Source: an uncultured Verrucomicrobiota bacterium (GTDB lineage: Bacteria > Verrucomicrobiota > Verrucomicrobiia > Limisphaerales > UBA9464). From it: 64,000 nucleotides of DNA. Both the position numbers and the translations under genes were made by a program. Positions 19,362-28,384 of this stretch are shown piece by piece. Numbering within the stretch: position 1 is the first letter of the stretch; each line of letters begins with the position of its first letter. Below the pieces are notes generated by a model. It did no database searches. It saw only the letters and a program-made list of their open reading frames with translations, and had not been told where the DNA came from. Where the stretch lies: NCBI GenBank assembly GCA_903842505.1, contig CAIMMI010000337.1, positions 27,413 through 91,412 on the forward strand. The letters are read 5' to 3'.

Positions 19362-19442
19362 GGCAGCGCGCAGTTTCTGAAAAGGATCAGGTGGAGAGGC
19401 GGAGAGCGGGAATCCTGAGGGTGAACGGTTGGGTGTCCGATG

Positions 19443-20705
19443 CTATTCGCCGGGCACGCGTTGGATGCGGGCTCCGAGGGCCTCGAGCTTGACCTCCATC
19501 CGTTCGTATCCGCGGTCGAGGTGGTAGACGCGGTGGACCTGCGTCGTTCCGGAGGCGGCCATGCCCGCGATGACCAGGGCGGCCGAGGCTCGGAGGTCGC
19601 TGGCCATGACCTCGGCGCCGCTGAGGGGGGCACCGCCCTTGACGATGGCGCTGGGGCCTTCGATGCCGATGTCGGCGCCGAGGCGCATGAGTTCGGCGGC
19701 GTGCATGAAACGGGACTCGAAGATCCGTTCGGTGATGATGCTCGTCCCGGGCGCCTGACACATCAGGGCCATCAATTGGGCCTGCATGTCCGTGGGAAAT
19801 CCCGAATAGGGCATGGTCGTGATATCGACCGGCTTCAGGTTCGAGGCGGCACCGATGGTCAGTGCGCCCGCGCGGCGGGTGATGCGCACGCCGGCTTCCT
19901 GCAGCTTGTCGAGGACGGCTCCGAGATGGTCCGGGCGGGCGCCGCGCAGGGTGACCTCGCCACCGCTGGCCGCTGCGGCCACGGCAAAGGTCCCGGCCTC
20001 GATGCGGTCGGGAATGACCTCATGTTCGACGCCCCGCAGTTCGCGCACCCCGGTCACGGTGATGGTCGGGCTCCCGGCGCCCTGGATACGGGCGCCCATG
20101 GCATTGAGGAAGTCTGCCAGGTCAACGACCTCGGGTTCGCAGGCGGCGCTCTCAATCACGGTGACCCCTTCAGCCAGCGTGGCGGCCATCAGGATGTTGG
20201 CCGTGCCGAGCACGGTGGGGCCGGCGCGTCCGCCAAGGAAAACGAGCGAACCGGAGAGGTCGGGAGCCTCGGCGTGGACGTAGCCCGCTTCGATGCGGAT
20301 CTGGGTGCCAAGCGTTCGGAGTCCCTTGAGGTGAAGGTCGATCGGGCGCGTGCCGATGACACAGCCGCCGGGCAGGGAGACGGTGGCCTTGCGGAGTCGG
20401 GCGAGGAGTGGACCGAGGATGCAGATGGACCCGCGCATCTTGCGGATCAGGTCGTAGTCGCCGGTGCCGGTGATGTTGGCGGCGCGGACCTTGAGGGTGC
20501 TGCCATCGAACTCCACCTCGGCGCCGAGCGAGGTCAGGATCTGGCACATGAAACGGACGTCGCTGAGGTCCGGGACATGGCGGATGACGCAGGTTTCTGC
20601 CGTGAGGAGCGTGGCGGCCATGATCGGCAGGACGGCGTTCTTCGAGCCGCTGATCTGCACCTCTCCGCGTAGGGTGGTGCCGCCTTCAATCAGGAAACTA
20701 TCCAT
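19443..20705 (-). CDS. murA: UDP-N-acetylglucosamine 1-carboxyvinyltransferase
   Basis: FLIEGGTTLRGEVQISGSKNAVLPIMAATLL, SLPGGCVIGTRPIDLH (active-site Cys), DLRASAALVIAGMAASG. Confidence 0.95.
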   Translation of the reverse strand: MDSFLIEGGTTLRGEVQISGSKNAVLPIMAATLLTAETCVIRHVPDLSDVRFMCQILTSLGAEVEFDGSTLKVRAANITGTGDYDLIRKMRGSICILGPLLARLRKATVSLPGGCVIGTRPIDLHLKGLRTLGTQIRIEAGYVHAEAPDLSGSLVFLGGRAGPTVLGTANILMAATLAEGVTVIESAACEPEVVDLADFLNAMGARIQGAGSPTITVTGVRELRGVEHEVIPDRIEAGTFAVAAAASGGEVTLRGARPDHLGAVLDKLQEAGVRITRRAGALTIGAASNLKPVDITTMPYSGFPTDMQAQLMALMCQAPGTSIITERIFESRFMHAAELMRLGADIGIEGPSAIVKGGAPLSGAEVMASDLRASAALVIAGMAASGTTQVHRVYHLDRGYERMEVKLEALGARIQRVPGE

Positions 20706-21639
20706 GGTGGGTGTGAGCCGGGAGACCTCCGCCACCGATCCCGAGTTGATTCACGGGATTCCGGGGACGGGACGAGCGAACGATGAGAATGCGATCCCGG
20801 CCGCTCAAGTCTTTCTCGATGGAGATCTCACTCCATCCGTGGTCGGCGAAGATCCGTCGGAGGTCCTCGGCCTGACCGTCGCCGAACTCCGCGAGCAGCC
20901 ATCCCCCCGTCTGGAGCCAGTCCTGGGCGAGCCTGGCCAGGTTCCGGTAGGGCGCCAGTCCGTCGGGGCCGCCGTCGAGCGCCAGGTGGGGATCGTGATC
21001 CCTCACTTCGGGCATGAGTTCCGCCAGTTCACCGGTCGGGATGTACGGCGGGTTGGTGACGATCAGGTCATAGGCCCGGCCTTCGACGAGCCGCGCGTCC
21101 GGTCCGAAGACACTGGTGTGGTGCCAGACGATCTGTTCCTGAAGGCCGTTCAGGGCGGCATTTCCGCGCGCCACATCCAGTGCCGCACTGGAGACGTCGA
21201 AGGCATCGACCTGCACGTCCGGACGGGTTGCCGCCATCGCGAGGGCGATGCAACCGGAGCCGGTGCCGAGGTCGGCCATCTGGACACCGGGCCGGGAAGG
21301 CAGGCGTTCCCGGGCGCGCAGAACGAGTTGCTCGGTCTCGGGTCGCGGGATCAGGACGTCTCGCGTGACCGGGATCCGAAGTTCGAGGAAATCGGCGAAG
21401 CCAACGAGGTGTTGGAGCGGGATGCGATGCGCACGGTGTTCGATGAGCGTCCGGTACGCCTCGGTCTGGGCGGCCTCGATCGCCGGCGCCAGGCCGATCC
21501 GCCGGCGCAGGCGCGGGATCCCGGTGACGTGTTCGAGGAGGAGTTCCGCCTCGATCCCGGCCGATTCAATACCCGCTGCGGCCAGCCGGGCCGTGGCGCG
21601 GCCCAGCAGGTCGGATGTGGTTTCAGCGGCGCCCTCCAT
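20698..21639 (-). CDS. prmC: Peptide chain release factor N(5)-glutamine methyltransferase
   Basis: PRPETEQLV, ADLGTGSGCIALAMA, IVTNPPYIPTGELAELMPEVRDHDPHLALDGG. Confidence 0.93.
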   Translation of the reverse strand: MEGAAETTSDLLGRATARLAAAGIESAGIEAELLLEHVTGIPRLRRRIGLAPAIEAAQTEAYRTLIEHRAHRIPLQHLVGFADFLELRIPVTRDVLIPRPETEQLVLRARERLPSRPGVQMADLGTGSGCIALAMAATRPDVQVDAFDVSSAALDVARGNAALNGLQEQIVWHHTSVFGPDARLVEGRAYDLIVTNPPYIPTGELAELMPEVRDHDPHLALDGGPDGLAPYRNLARLAQDWLQTGGWLLAEFGDGQAEDLRRIFADHGWSEISIEKDLSGRDRILIVRSSRPRNPVNQLGIGGGGLPAHTHHG

Positions 21640-21725
21640 GCAGATCGCGCAAGCGTCAGGGGGACCGTGACGGAGGACAAGCTTTCGCTGGCCGTGGGGG
21701 CGCGGTGTGGTCGAGACTCGCCCGC

Positions 21726-22274
21726 ATGGATGGACTGATTGCACAGCTCGACCGGCATCTCCGGTGCCGGCCCCGGCTGGGAGATGGGGTTTACCTGGCG
21801 AAGACGGCGGTGGTCGTGGGCGATGTCACGCTCGGCGACCGGAGCAGCGTCTGGTACGGGGCCGTGCTGCGCGGCGACATCAACCGGATCCGGGTCGGAC
21901 ACCACTCCAACGTGCAGGACAACGCGGTCCTGCATCTGGCGGATGATCATCCATGCCTGGTTGGAAACTGGGTGACCATCGGGCACTCGGCCAACGTGCA
22001 TGCCTGCACCATCGGCGATGAATGCCTGGTGGGGATGGGTGCGACGGTCCTCGACGGTGCCGTCGTGGGGGAGCAGTGCCTGATCGGAGCGCATGCGCTC
22101 GTCACGCCCGGGACGGTGATCCCGCCGGGGTCGATGGTGCTGGGATCACCGGCGAAGGTGGTGCGACCGTTGCGGCCGGAGGAACGGGCCGGGTTGAAGC
22201 ACTGGGCGCAGAAGTATGTGACCAACGGCGAGTACTGTCTCCGTCACGGTCTCCACGTCGGGGCACCGCTTTGA
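21726..22274 (+). CDS. Gamma carbonic anhydrase-like hexapeptide-repeat protein
   Basis: GDVTLGDRSSVWYGAVLRGDINRIRVGHHSNVQDNAVLH, VTIGHSANVHACTIGDECLVGMGATVLDGAVV. Confidence 0.92.
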   Translation: MDGLIAQLDRHLRCRPRLGDGVYLAKTAVVVGDVTLGDRSSVWYGAVLRGDINRIRVGHHSNVQDNAVLHLADDHPCLVGNWVTIGHSANVHACTIGDECLVGMGATVLDGAVVGEQCLIGAHALVTPGTVIPPGSMVLGSPAKVVRPLRPEERAGLKHWAQKYVTNGEYCLRHGLHVGAPL

Positions 22275-22321
22275 ACGACAGGACATGGGCTAATCGGCGT
22301 TTCGGGCAACCAGGCTGAATC

Positions 22322-23734
22322 ATGGCTCGCAAGATCACTTCGCAATGGGACTTCGCCGGCGACCTGTTCTCGGCTCCGAAACCGGCGCGCGACGTCGTTT
22401 CGGTCGCTGACTTCACGCGACGCATCCGGGATGTCCTGGAGGGTCAGTTCGGGACCGTGTGGATCCGGGGGGAGGTCTCGAACTACCGGTTGCAGACGTC
22501 TGGCCATGCCTACTTTGTCCTGAAGGACGCCTCGTCCTCGGTGAGTTGCGTCCTGTTCCGCGGGCAAACCGGGGTTTCCCGGGCGCTCCTGCGCGACGGC
22601 GCAAGCGTGATCCTCGGCGGTGCGGTGACGGTGTACGAACCGCGAGGGCAGTATCAGTTGCGGGTGACGCATGTCGAAGCCGAGGGCATCGGAGCCCTGC
22701 AGGCGGCCTTCGAGGAACTGAAGCGGCGTCTGTCTTCCGAGGGCCTCTTCGATGCCGCCCGGAAACGTCCGATCCCCGCGTATCCCCGGGCCGTTGGAAT
22801 CGTCACGTCGGCGACGGGTGCCGCGCTGCGCGACGTGCTGCATGTGATCGGACGCCGGTTTGCCGGGTTGCGCGTGGTGCTGGCTCCGGCGCGGGTTCAG
22901 GGTCAGGGGGCTGCCCGGGAGATTGCCGAGGGCGTGCGCTGGCTGAACGAGTGGTCGGAGGCCGGGGGAGGGCTCGACGTGATCCTCGTCACGCGCGGCG
23001 GTGGCAGCCTGGAGGATCTCTGGGCGTTCAACGAAGAAGTCCTCGCCCGGGCGCTTGCCGCTTCCCACCTTCCGGTGGTCTCGGCCGTGGGGCATGAAAT
23101 TGACTTCACAATCTCGGACTTCGTGGCCGACCTGCGCGCCGCCACGCCCAGCGCTGCCGCCGAAATCCTGACGGCCGGATATGTTGCCAGCCGGGAGCGG
23201 ATCGAGTCGCTTCAGTCGCGGTTGCCGCGCCTCCTCTACGGGGCTTTGGCGGATCGCCTGGGGCAGGCGGACGAACTCCAACGTCGGCTCGCCCGGGTTC
23301 ACCCGCGTCGTCGACTCGAAGATCACGGGCAGCGGCTGGACGAGTTGGTGGATGCCCTCCGCACCGGCGTTTCCAGAGCATTGCGGGAACGGCGGCGATC
23401 CGGATCCGTTCTGGGTCAACGCCTGCTCGCCGCCCGGCCTTCAGCCCGGTTGATCCGCGAGGTTCGACGCCAGCAGGAACTGCGTCGTCGTTTGCTGGGA
23501 GGGGCGAAGCTTGGATTGAACGCGTGGCGCGAGCGGTTGGCGCGGGTGCAGGATCGGTTGCGGTTGCTCTCGCCGGAGGCCGTCCTGGAGCGCGGCTATT
23601 CCATCACGCTGGATGCCGCCACCGGTGCCGTCGTCCGGGATGCGGCCGAAATCCGGCCCGGCCAGAAACTGACGTCGCGCCTGGCGAAGGGGCGCGTCTC
23701 GAGCGTGGTGGTCGAGCCGACCGAAAAGGAGTGA
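22322..23734 (+). CDS. xseA: Exodeoxyribonuclease VII large subunit
   Basis: VWIRGEVSNYRLQTSGHAYFVLKDASSSVSCVLFR, RGGGSLEDLWAFNEE, VSAVGHEIDFTISDFVADLRAATPSAAAE. Confidence 0.95.
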   Translation: MARKITSQWDFAGDLFSAPKPARDVVSVADFTRRIRDVLEGQFGTVWIRGEVSNYRLQTSGHAYFVLKDASSSVSCVLFRGQTGVSRALLRDGASVILGGAVTVYEPRGQYQLRVTHVEAEGIGALQAAFEELKRRLSSEGLFDAARKRPIPAYPRAVGIVTSATGAALRDVLHVIGRRFAGLRVVLAPARVQGQGAAREIAEGVRWLNEWSEAGGGLDVILVTRGGGSLEDLWAFNEEVLARALAASHLPVVSAVGHEIDFTISDFVADLRAATPSAAAEILTAGYVASRERIESLQSRLPRLLYGALADRLGQADELQRRLARVHPRRRLEDHGQRLDELVDALRTGVSRALRERRRSGSVLGQRLLAARPSARLIREVRRQQELRRRLLGGAKLGLNAWRERLARVQDRLRLLSPEAVLERGYSITLDAATGAVVRDAAEIRPGQKLTSRLAKGRVSSVVVEPTEKE

Positions 23735-23751
23735 GGGGTCTTGGGGGGGTA

Positions 23752-23840
23752 GCCGAAAGAAACGAAAGAGGGTGAAAGAAGGGAACCTTTGGCCGAAAGG
23801 CTGGGATCAGAGTCTTTGGGCGTCTTTCGTTCCTTTCGGC
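23752..23840. repeat. Intergenic inverted repeat, 18-bp arms
   Basis: GCCGAAAGAAACGAAAGA (23752-23769) versus TCTTTCGTTCCTTTCGGC (23823-23840), one mismatch. Confidence 0.85.
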
Positions 23841-23934
23841 AAAACTGGCTCGCAGCCGCGCGGGAAACTTCCGGTGGGCGTTCCAAACCCTATCGCGGAC
23901 TTGCGGAGTCATCGACGTTGGAGATGCTGCGGCC

Positions 23935-24462
23935 ATGAACAGGATGAGCCGAAGACAGGCAGTGGGCACCATGGGCTTGATTGCGGTCACGGCTGGGATC
24001 GCCCCCGGGACAGCGGTGGCGGCTGACAAGAAGCTCTGGGCAAAGAGCTACCTCGGAACGAAGGGACCGGAGTTGGTCGTGGAGAAGTGGCTGGGCTCCG
24101 AACCGAAGCGCCAGGGCAAATGGGTGTTGGTGGATTTCTGGGCGACGTGGTGCGGCCCGTGTCGGAAGGCGATTCCCGAACTGAACAGCTTCCACAAGAA
24201 GTTCGGCGACCGGCTCGTGGTGATCGGCATCAGCGACGAGGCAGAGGATGTCGTCCGGAAGTTCAAGGATCCGACGATCGAGTATTTTCAGGCGCTCGAC
24301 CCACAGCGCCGCACCTACAAGCAGTATGAGGTGAAGGGTATCCCGCACGTGGTCGTGCTCGATCCCGAAGGCATCGTCCGCTGGGAGGGTTATCCGCTCC
24401 TCGACGGCCATGAACTGTCGGAGAAGGTGATCGAGGGACTGCTGCCGGCGAAGAAGGGGTAG
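23935..24462 (+). CDS. TlpA-family thioredoxin-like protein with Tat-like signal
   Basis: RMSRRQAVGTMG leader; VLVDFWATWCGPCRKAIPELN; GIPHVVVLDPEG. Confidence 0.9.
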   Translation: MNRMSRRQAVGTMGLIAVTAGIAPGTAVAADKKLWAKSYLGTKGPELVVEKWLGSEPKRQGKWVLVDFWATWCGPCRKAIPELNSFHKKFGDRLVVIGISDEAEDVVRKFKDPTIEYFQALDPQRRTYKQYEVKGIPHVVVLDPEGIVRWEGYPLLDGHELSEKVIEGLLPAKKG

Positions 24463-24514
24463 TGCGAGGGCAGTTCCTCTCACGCCCTGGGGCGGGGCCT
24501 ATGATCGCCGGTAC

Positions 24515-24763
24515 ATGGGCTTTGACAGCGCAGCGGTCGAAGCCATCGCCCGCCGGGGCCGGTGCGACCTATACCTGCTGACCGGGGACGAGATCCCATT
24601 CGTTCAGGACGGGCTTCGCGATGGAGAACACATCCGATGCGAGATGCACCGTTGGTTCGAGGTGGCCCTGGCGGCCCAGGCCGTGCCGTGGCAGTTGCTT
24701 CGAGGAAAGCGCGAGGAACGACTGGAGACGGCGCTGGCGCGGATCCGGACACTTTTCGGCTGA
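24515..24763 (+). pseudogene. Fragment resembling the C-terminal part of NadR-like AAA ATPases
   Basis: RRGRCDLYLLTGDEIPFVQDGLRDGEHIRCEMHRWFE...PWQLLRGKREERLETALARI; only 82 aa and no P-loop. Confidence 0.5.
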
Positions 24764-24939
24764 GGCCGCGGGGGGCCAAAAAAGGGGTTTGTGGCCGCAA
24801 GAAACGCAGGAGCCCAAAAAGGGCGCCTTGGTGGCGGTGGCCCGGCTTTTCACCAGCCCGTACCCAAGGGCAATGGGTTAGAAGGTAAGCCCCTCTCCGA
24901 CAGTTCAGGTCACCTTCTGGGGTTCGTCCTGAATCCGGT

Positions 24940-25341
24940 CTATGGTTCGACGACTTCGAGTCCCCGAATGTGCCGGAATTCAGCTGCATTGAAGGTCGCC
25001 ACCGCCCAGCCACGGTGAATCGCCGTGGCCGCGATGATCAAATCGTGAGGGCCGACCATTTGACCTGCCGCGGAGAGTTCCGCCCACAGTCTGGCGTGAA
25101 CCCGCGCGAGGGCCGCATCCAACGAAACGACTTCAAGTCGTCGGAAGGCCTTTTCCAGCCAGCGGCGGCGCCGTCGGGCCCGAGCGGCATCGGTTTCGAC
25201 TTCGATCCCAAACCACAGTTCGGAAAGGGTGATTGCGCTGCACGCGACGGATTCCGGCGGCCGGGAGCGTAACCAGGACGGCAGATCGAAATTCGCGCGC
25301 TCGTCGGCGATGAGCAGCGATGTGTCGAGGATCAGCCCCAC
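24940..25341 (-). CDS. vapC: PIN-domain toxin, VapC family
   Basis: GLILDTSLLIADER, TLSELWFGIE, GPHDLIIAATAIHRGWAVATFNAAEFRHI. Confidence 0.85.
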   Translation of the reverse strand: MGLILDTSLLIADERANFDLPSWLRSRPPESVACSAITLSELWFGIEVETDAARARRRRRWLEKAFRRLEVVSLDAALARVHARLWAELSAAGQMVGPHDLIIAATAIHRGWAVATFNAAEFRHIRGLEVVEP

Positions 25342-25598
25342 GGATTTTTGAGGGGCTTCAGTACCTTGCGCCCCTTGGCGATGGCGGCCGCAAACTCGTG
25401 CCGGTCTTCGGCAGAAAGTTCCGTCTCCGCCAAATCGGCAGCCAGTTCATGGCTGTTGCATCCTGGCTCGGACGCGGGGACCAAGTAGCCGTGCGACACC
25501 CCATCCTTAACGATTCGGAAGGAGGTGTGGAGGGAGTGAACCTCATCCAGAAACTTCCCAAACTTCGCGGAAATCTTGGAGGCTTCCACCGTTTTCAT
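25332..25598 (-). CDS. Phd/YefM-like antitoxin (inferred partner of the PIN toxin)
   Basis: MKTVEASKISAKFGKFLDEVHSLHTSFRIVKDGVSHGYLVPAS; overlaps toxin start by 10 nt. Confidence 0.7.
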   Translation of the reverse strand: MKTVEASKISAKFGKFLDEVHSLHTSFRIVKDGVSHGYLVPASEPGCNSHELAADLAETELSAEDRHEFAAAIAKGRKVLKPLKNPWG

Positions 25599-25704
25599 GG
25601 TGGGGAATGTAGGCGGCCCCGCTACTCGATCAAGCAAGCAGGTGGCGAGCATGGACTTTGGCCAAGCGAAGCGTTGCCGGTGGGATGTTCGGGGCGGTCG
25701 AGGT

Positions 25705-25800
25705 CTGCCGCCCCGCTGGAGACCGGATTTCCCGTTGAACTGGAACCCAGCGCTCAAGCGATGGGCTAACGTCTACTGGTGCCCCGCACCTGGAGACTCG
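25705..25800 (+). repeat. Dispersed repeat copy A (pairs with 28241-28336)
   Basis: CTGCCGCCCCGCTGG...TGGAACCCAGCGCTCAAGCGATGGGCTAACGTCTACTGGTGCCCCGCACCTGGAGAC. Confidence 0.85.
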
Positions 25801-26061
25801 GATAGTCGCTACTCGGATTGCCCCACACCCCGGCACCACCGTTTCGCCAGCCGTTCGCCAGCCCGCGTTCGCTGGGTTGGTTGACGGCGGAGGCAGTGGG
25901 GCCAGCGATCCCTGCCCGGCAGCGATGAATCCGGGGTGAATCGGATTAACCGGGCCTGCGTCAGCGGACTTCGATTGCGCGCCCGCCGGCACATTCGGGG
26001 CAGTCCTGGCAGAAGTACAGAACTGGCTCATTTGTACCTGAGCGTCCAACTACAGAAGCAA

Positions 26062-27140
26062 ATGAACCCTTCGGCCATTCCTCGTGCTCAGGCTGTCCTG
26101 TCTCGTCGGATCCAAACTCTGGTGGCCGGGCTGATTCTGGCATCCCCTTGGATGCCGTCCGTAGCGCTTGCAGCGGTGGACGAAGGGGCGGCCAGAGTCG
26201 TACTGCAACGGGAATGCTCGGGATGCCACGGACGCCAGTTGGAACGATCGAAGCGCAAGGGAAACAAGGAGATGCTCCTCGACGGGGAGAGCAGCTTGGC
26301 CGAGTTGGAGGGGGTTAAGGTTGTGGTTCGCGGAAAACCGGAGGCCTCCGATCTGATTGCGAGCCTGACCAAGACAGACCCCGACGAACGGATGCCCCAG
26401 CCTCGCGACGGCAAGGCGGCCAAGCCATTGCCCGCGCAGGAGATTGACGTTCTCAGGGCATGGGTTCGGGGGGACGGTGGGCCCGCGCTGCCGGCGAAGA
26501 GCATCAAGCGGATCGAGGCTGTCCGAGCGATCCATCAGGACCTCAGCGCAGCGCAGGAAGGGGATCACCGGTACTTCCGTTACCTGACCCTGCACAATCT
26601 CTGGAATGGCGGATTTGGGGCGGAGCTGCCGAGCCATCGGGCCGCGGTCAGCAAGGCCATCAACAGCCTCTCCTCGGAGGCGCAGATTGCGGTGCCCCGT
26701 GCCCTGGGGCCCGAATCCACCGTGCTTCGCATCGACCTTAGGGACTATGGCGGGGAGGAAAGCTCGTGGGACATGCTGGCCAAGGTTTACCCGTACGACC
26801 TGACGCCCAACGTCCTGACCAAGGTTGAGAGGGAATTGCGAGCCTACGCTCATTGCTCCGTACCCATGATCCGGGCGGACTGGTTCGTCTTCGCCTCGCT
26901 GCAGCCCCCTTTTACCACCGGCTGTTGAATCTCCCCAATACCCACGACGGGTTGCCGGCGGGCGATGCCGCGTTGGAGGATCAACTGGGAATTCCGGTGA
27001 CCGAAAACATCCGGCGCGGGCGGGCGATGCGGGGTGCCTTCACGGATTCGGGAGTCTCCGGTTGGAACCGGCTCATCGAGCGGTGGGGGCGGCGCCGGCA
27101 CGGCGAGGACTGGGACTCGTCCGCCTTCGGGTTCGTTTGA
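26062..27140 (+). pseudogene. Frameshifted, C-terminally truncated cytochrome c domain (CxxCH) protein
   Basis: RECSGCHGRQLERSK in frame of 25936..26928, ending RADWFVFASLQPPFTTGC*; continuation PFYHRLLNLPNTHDGLPAGDAALEDQLGIPVTENIRRGRAMRGAFTDSGVSGWNRLIERW in frame of 26853..27140; C5T4 tract at the switch. Confidence 0.75.
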
Positions 27141-27879
27141 AAACTCGCTCGGGATGCGCTTCGTGCCGGTGAAGGTTGGAAGCGAGACGGTTCACTTCAG
27201 CATCTGGGAAACCCGCGTACGGGACTACCAAGCCTACGCGAACTCAGCGACCGGGGTGGATGGATCGTGGAAAAGCCCGACCTTCAAAGGACAGGCCGTG
27301 ACGCCGGTCGACACCTGCCCGGTGGTGTACGTCTCATGGGAGGATGCCCAGAAGTTCGCAGCCTGGCTCACCGACAAGGAACGCCGCGAGGGACGGATTC
27401 CTGCTTCCGCCCGGTATCGCCTGCCGACGGATGCGGAGTGGAGTTGGGCGGTGGGGATCGGTGACCGGGAGGGCAGTGGTTCTCCGAAACAAAAGGATGA
27501 GCAACTCAAGGATGTTTATCCCTGGGGCACGCAGTTTCCGCCTCCGGCAAGGGCGGGCAACTACGCTGATCTTGCCATGAAGTCAGCTTTTCCGGATCTC
27601 GGAGCCATTGACAGCTACGAAGACGGCCATGCCACCACGGCGCCAGTGGGCACCTTTCCCGCATCGGCTTCCGGGCTTTACGACCTCGGGGGTAACGTCT
27701 GGGAGTGGTGTGAGGACTTCTATGACGGACAAAGCGGGGCCCGTGTGTTGCGCGGTGGGTCGTGGCTCAACTTCGATCGCGACTTCCTGTTGTCGTCGGG
27801 CCGCAACAACCGCTCCGCCGACGCTCGCGGCGTCATCTTCGGGTTTCGTTTGGTGTTGGTTGGGGTGCCGGTGCGCTAG
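27034..27879 (+). CDS. Formylglycine-generating enzyme (SUMF1)-like domain; N-terminus probably lost
   Basis: NSLGMRFVPVKVG...WETRVRDYQAYA...PVVYVSWEDAQKFAAWLT...YRLPTDAEWSWAVG...GLYDLGGNVWEWCEDFYD...RVLRGGSW; first ~35 aa look non-homologous and overlap the upstream pseudogene. Confidence 0.8.
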   Translation: MPSRIRESPVGTGSSSGGGGAGTARTGTRPPSGSFENSLGMRFVPVKVGSETVHFSIWETRVRDYQAYANSATGVDGSWKSPTFKGQAVTPVDTCPVVYVSWEDAQKFAAWLTDKERREGRIPASARYRLPTDAEWSWAVGIGDREGSGSPKQKDEQLKDVYPWGTQFPPPARAGNYADLAMKSAFPDLGAIDSYEDGHATTAPVGTFPASASGLYDLGGNVWEWCEDFYDGQSGARVLRGGSWLNFDRDFLLSSGRNNRSADARGVIFGFRLVLVGVPVR

Positions 27880-27955
27880 GTGTTCCAGCAACGCTGGCGA
27901 GATGTGCCCTGGAGAACGGACTCTGGGGGCCCGTGCCACACATGCGGCTGCAATC

Positions 27956-28090
27956 TCACGCGGAGCCGCGGAGCGCGCAGAGAGAGGGGCGCTTCGAAAC
28001 ATTCCAATCTCGGAGCCTTTCACCCAACTGTGACTCGCCGGAGGTGCGTCCCTGAGGTCCATTCTCCGCCACCTCCGCGGCTCCGCGTGA
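27956..28090. repeat. Intergenic inverted repeat with perfect 18-bp arms
   Basis: TCACGCGGAGCCGCGGAG (27956-27973) / CTCCGCGGCTCCGCGTGA (28073-28090). Confidence 0.92.
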
Positions 28091-28240
28091 ACCTTGTCCC
28101 CTTCTGAATCGCATGGAGACGGATTAGGTGTCTCCCAAGGTGATGTTTCCCATGGCGCGGCCCTGGGCTGTCGTCGAAACGCAAAGGACGCAAAAAGAGC
28201 AGTCGATCGGAAGGAAGTCTTTGGTGGAATAGGTGGGATC

Positions 28241-28336
28241 TGTCGCCCCGCTGGGGCTGGGGTTCCATTCTGCGATGGAACCCACCGCTCACGCGGTGGG
28301 CTATCGTCTGTCGGTGCTCCGCACCTGGAGACCTGG
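28241..28336 (+). repeat. Dispersed repeat copy B (pairs with 25705-25800)
   Basis: CTGTCGCCCCGCTGG...TGGAACCCACCGCTCACGCGGTGGGCTATCGTCTGTCGGTGCTCCGCACCTGGAGAC; internal hairpin CCCACCGCTCACGCGGTGGG. Confidence 0.85.
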
Positions 28337-28384
28337 GATATCGCTCTTCCTAACCTCTGAGACGGAGCACAGCTGCTTCCCGGC

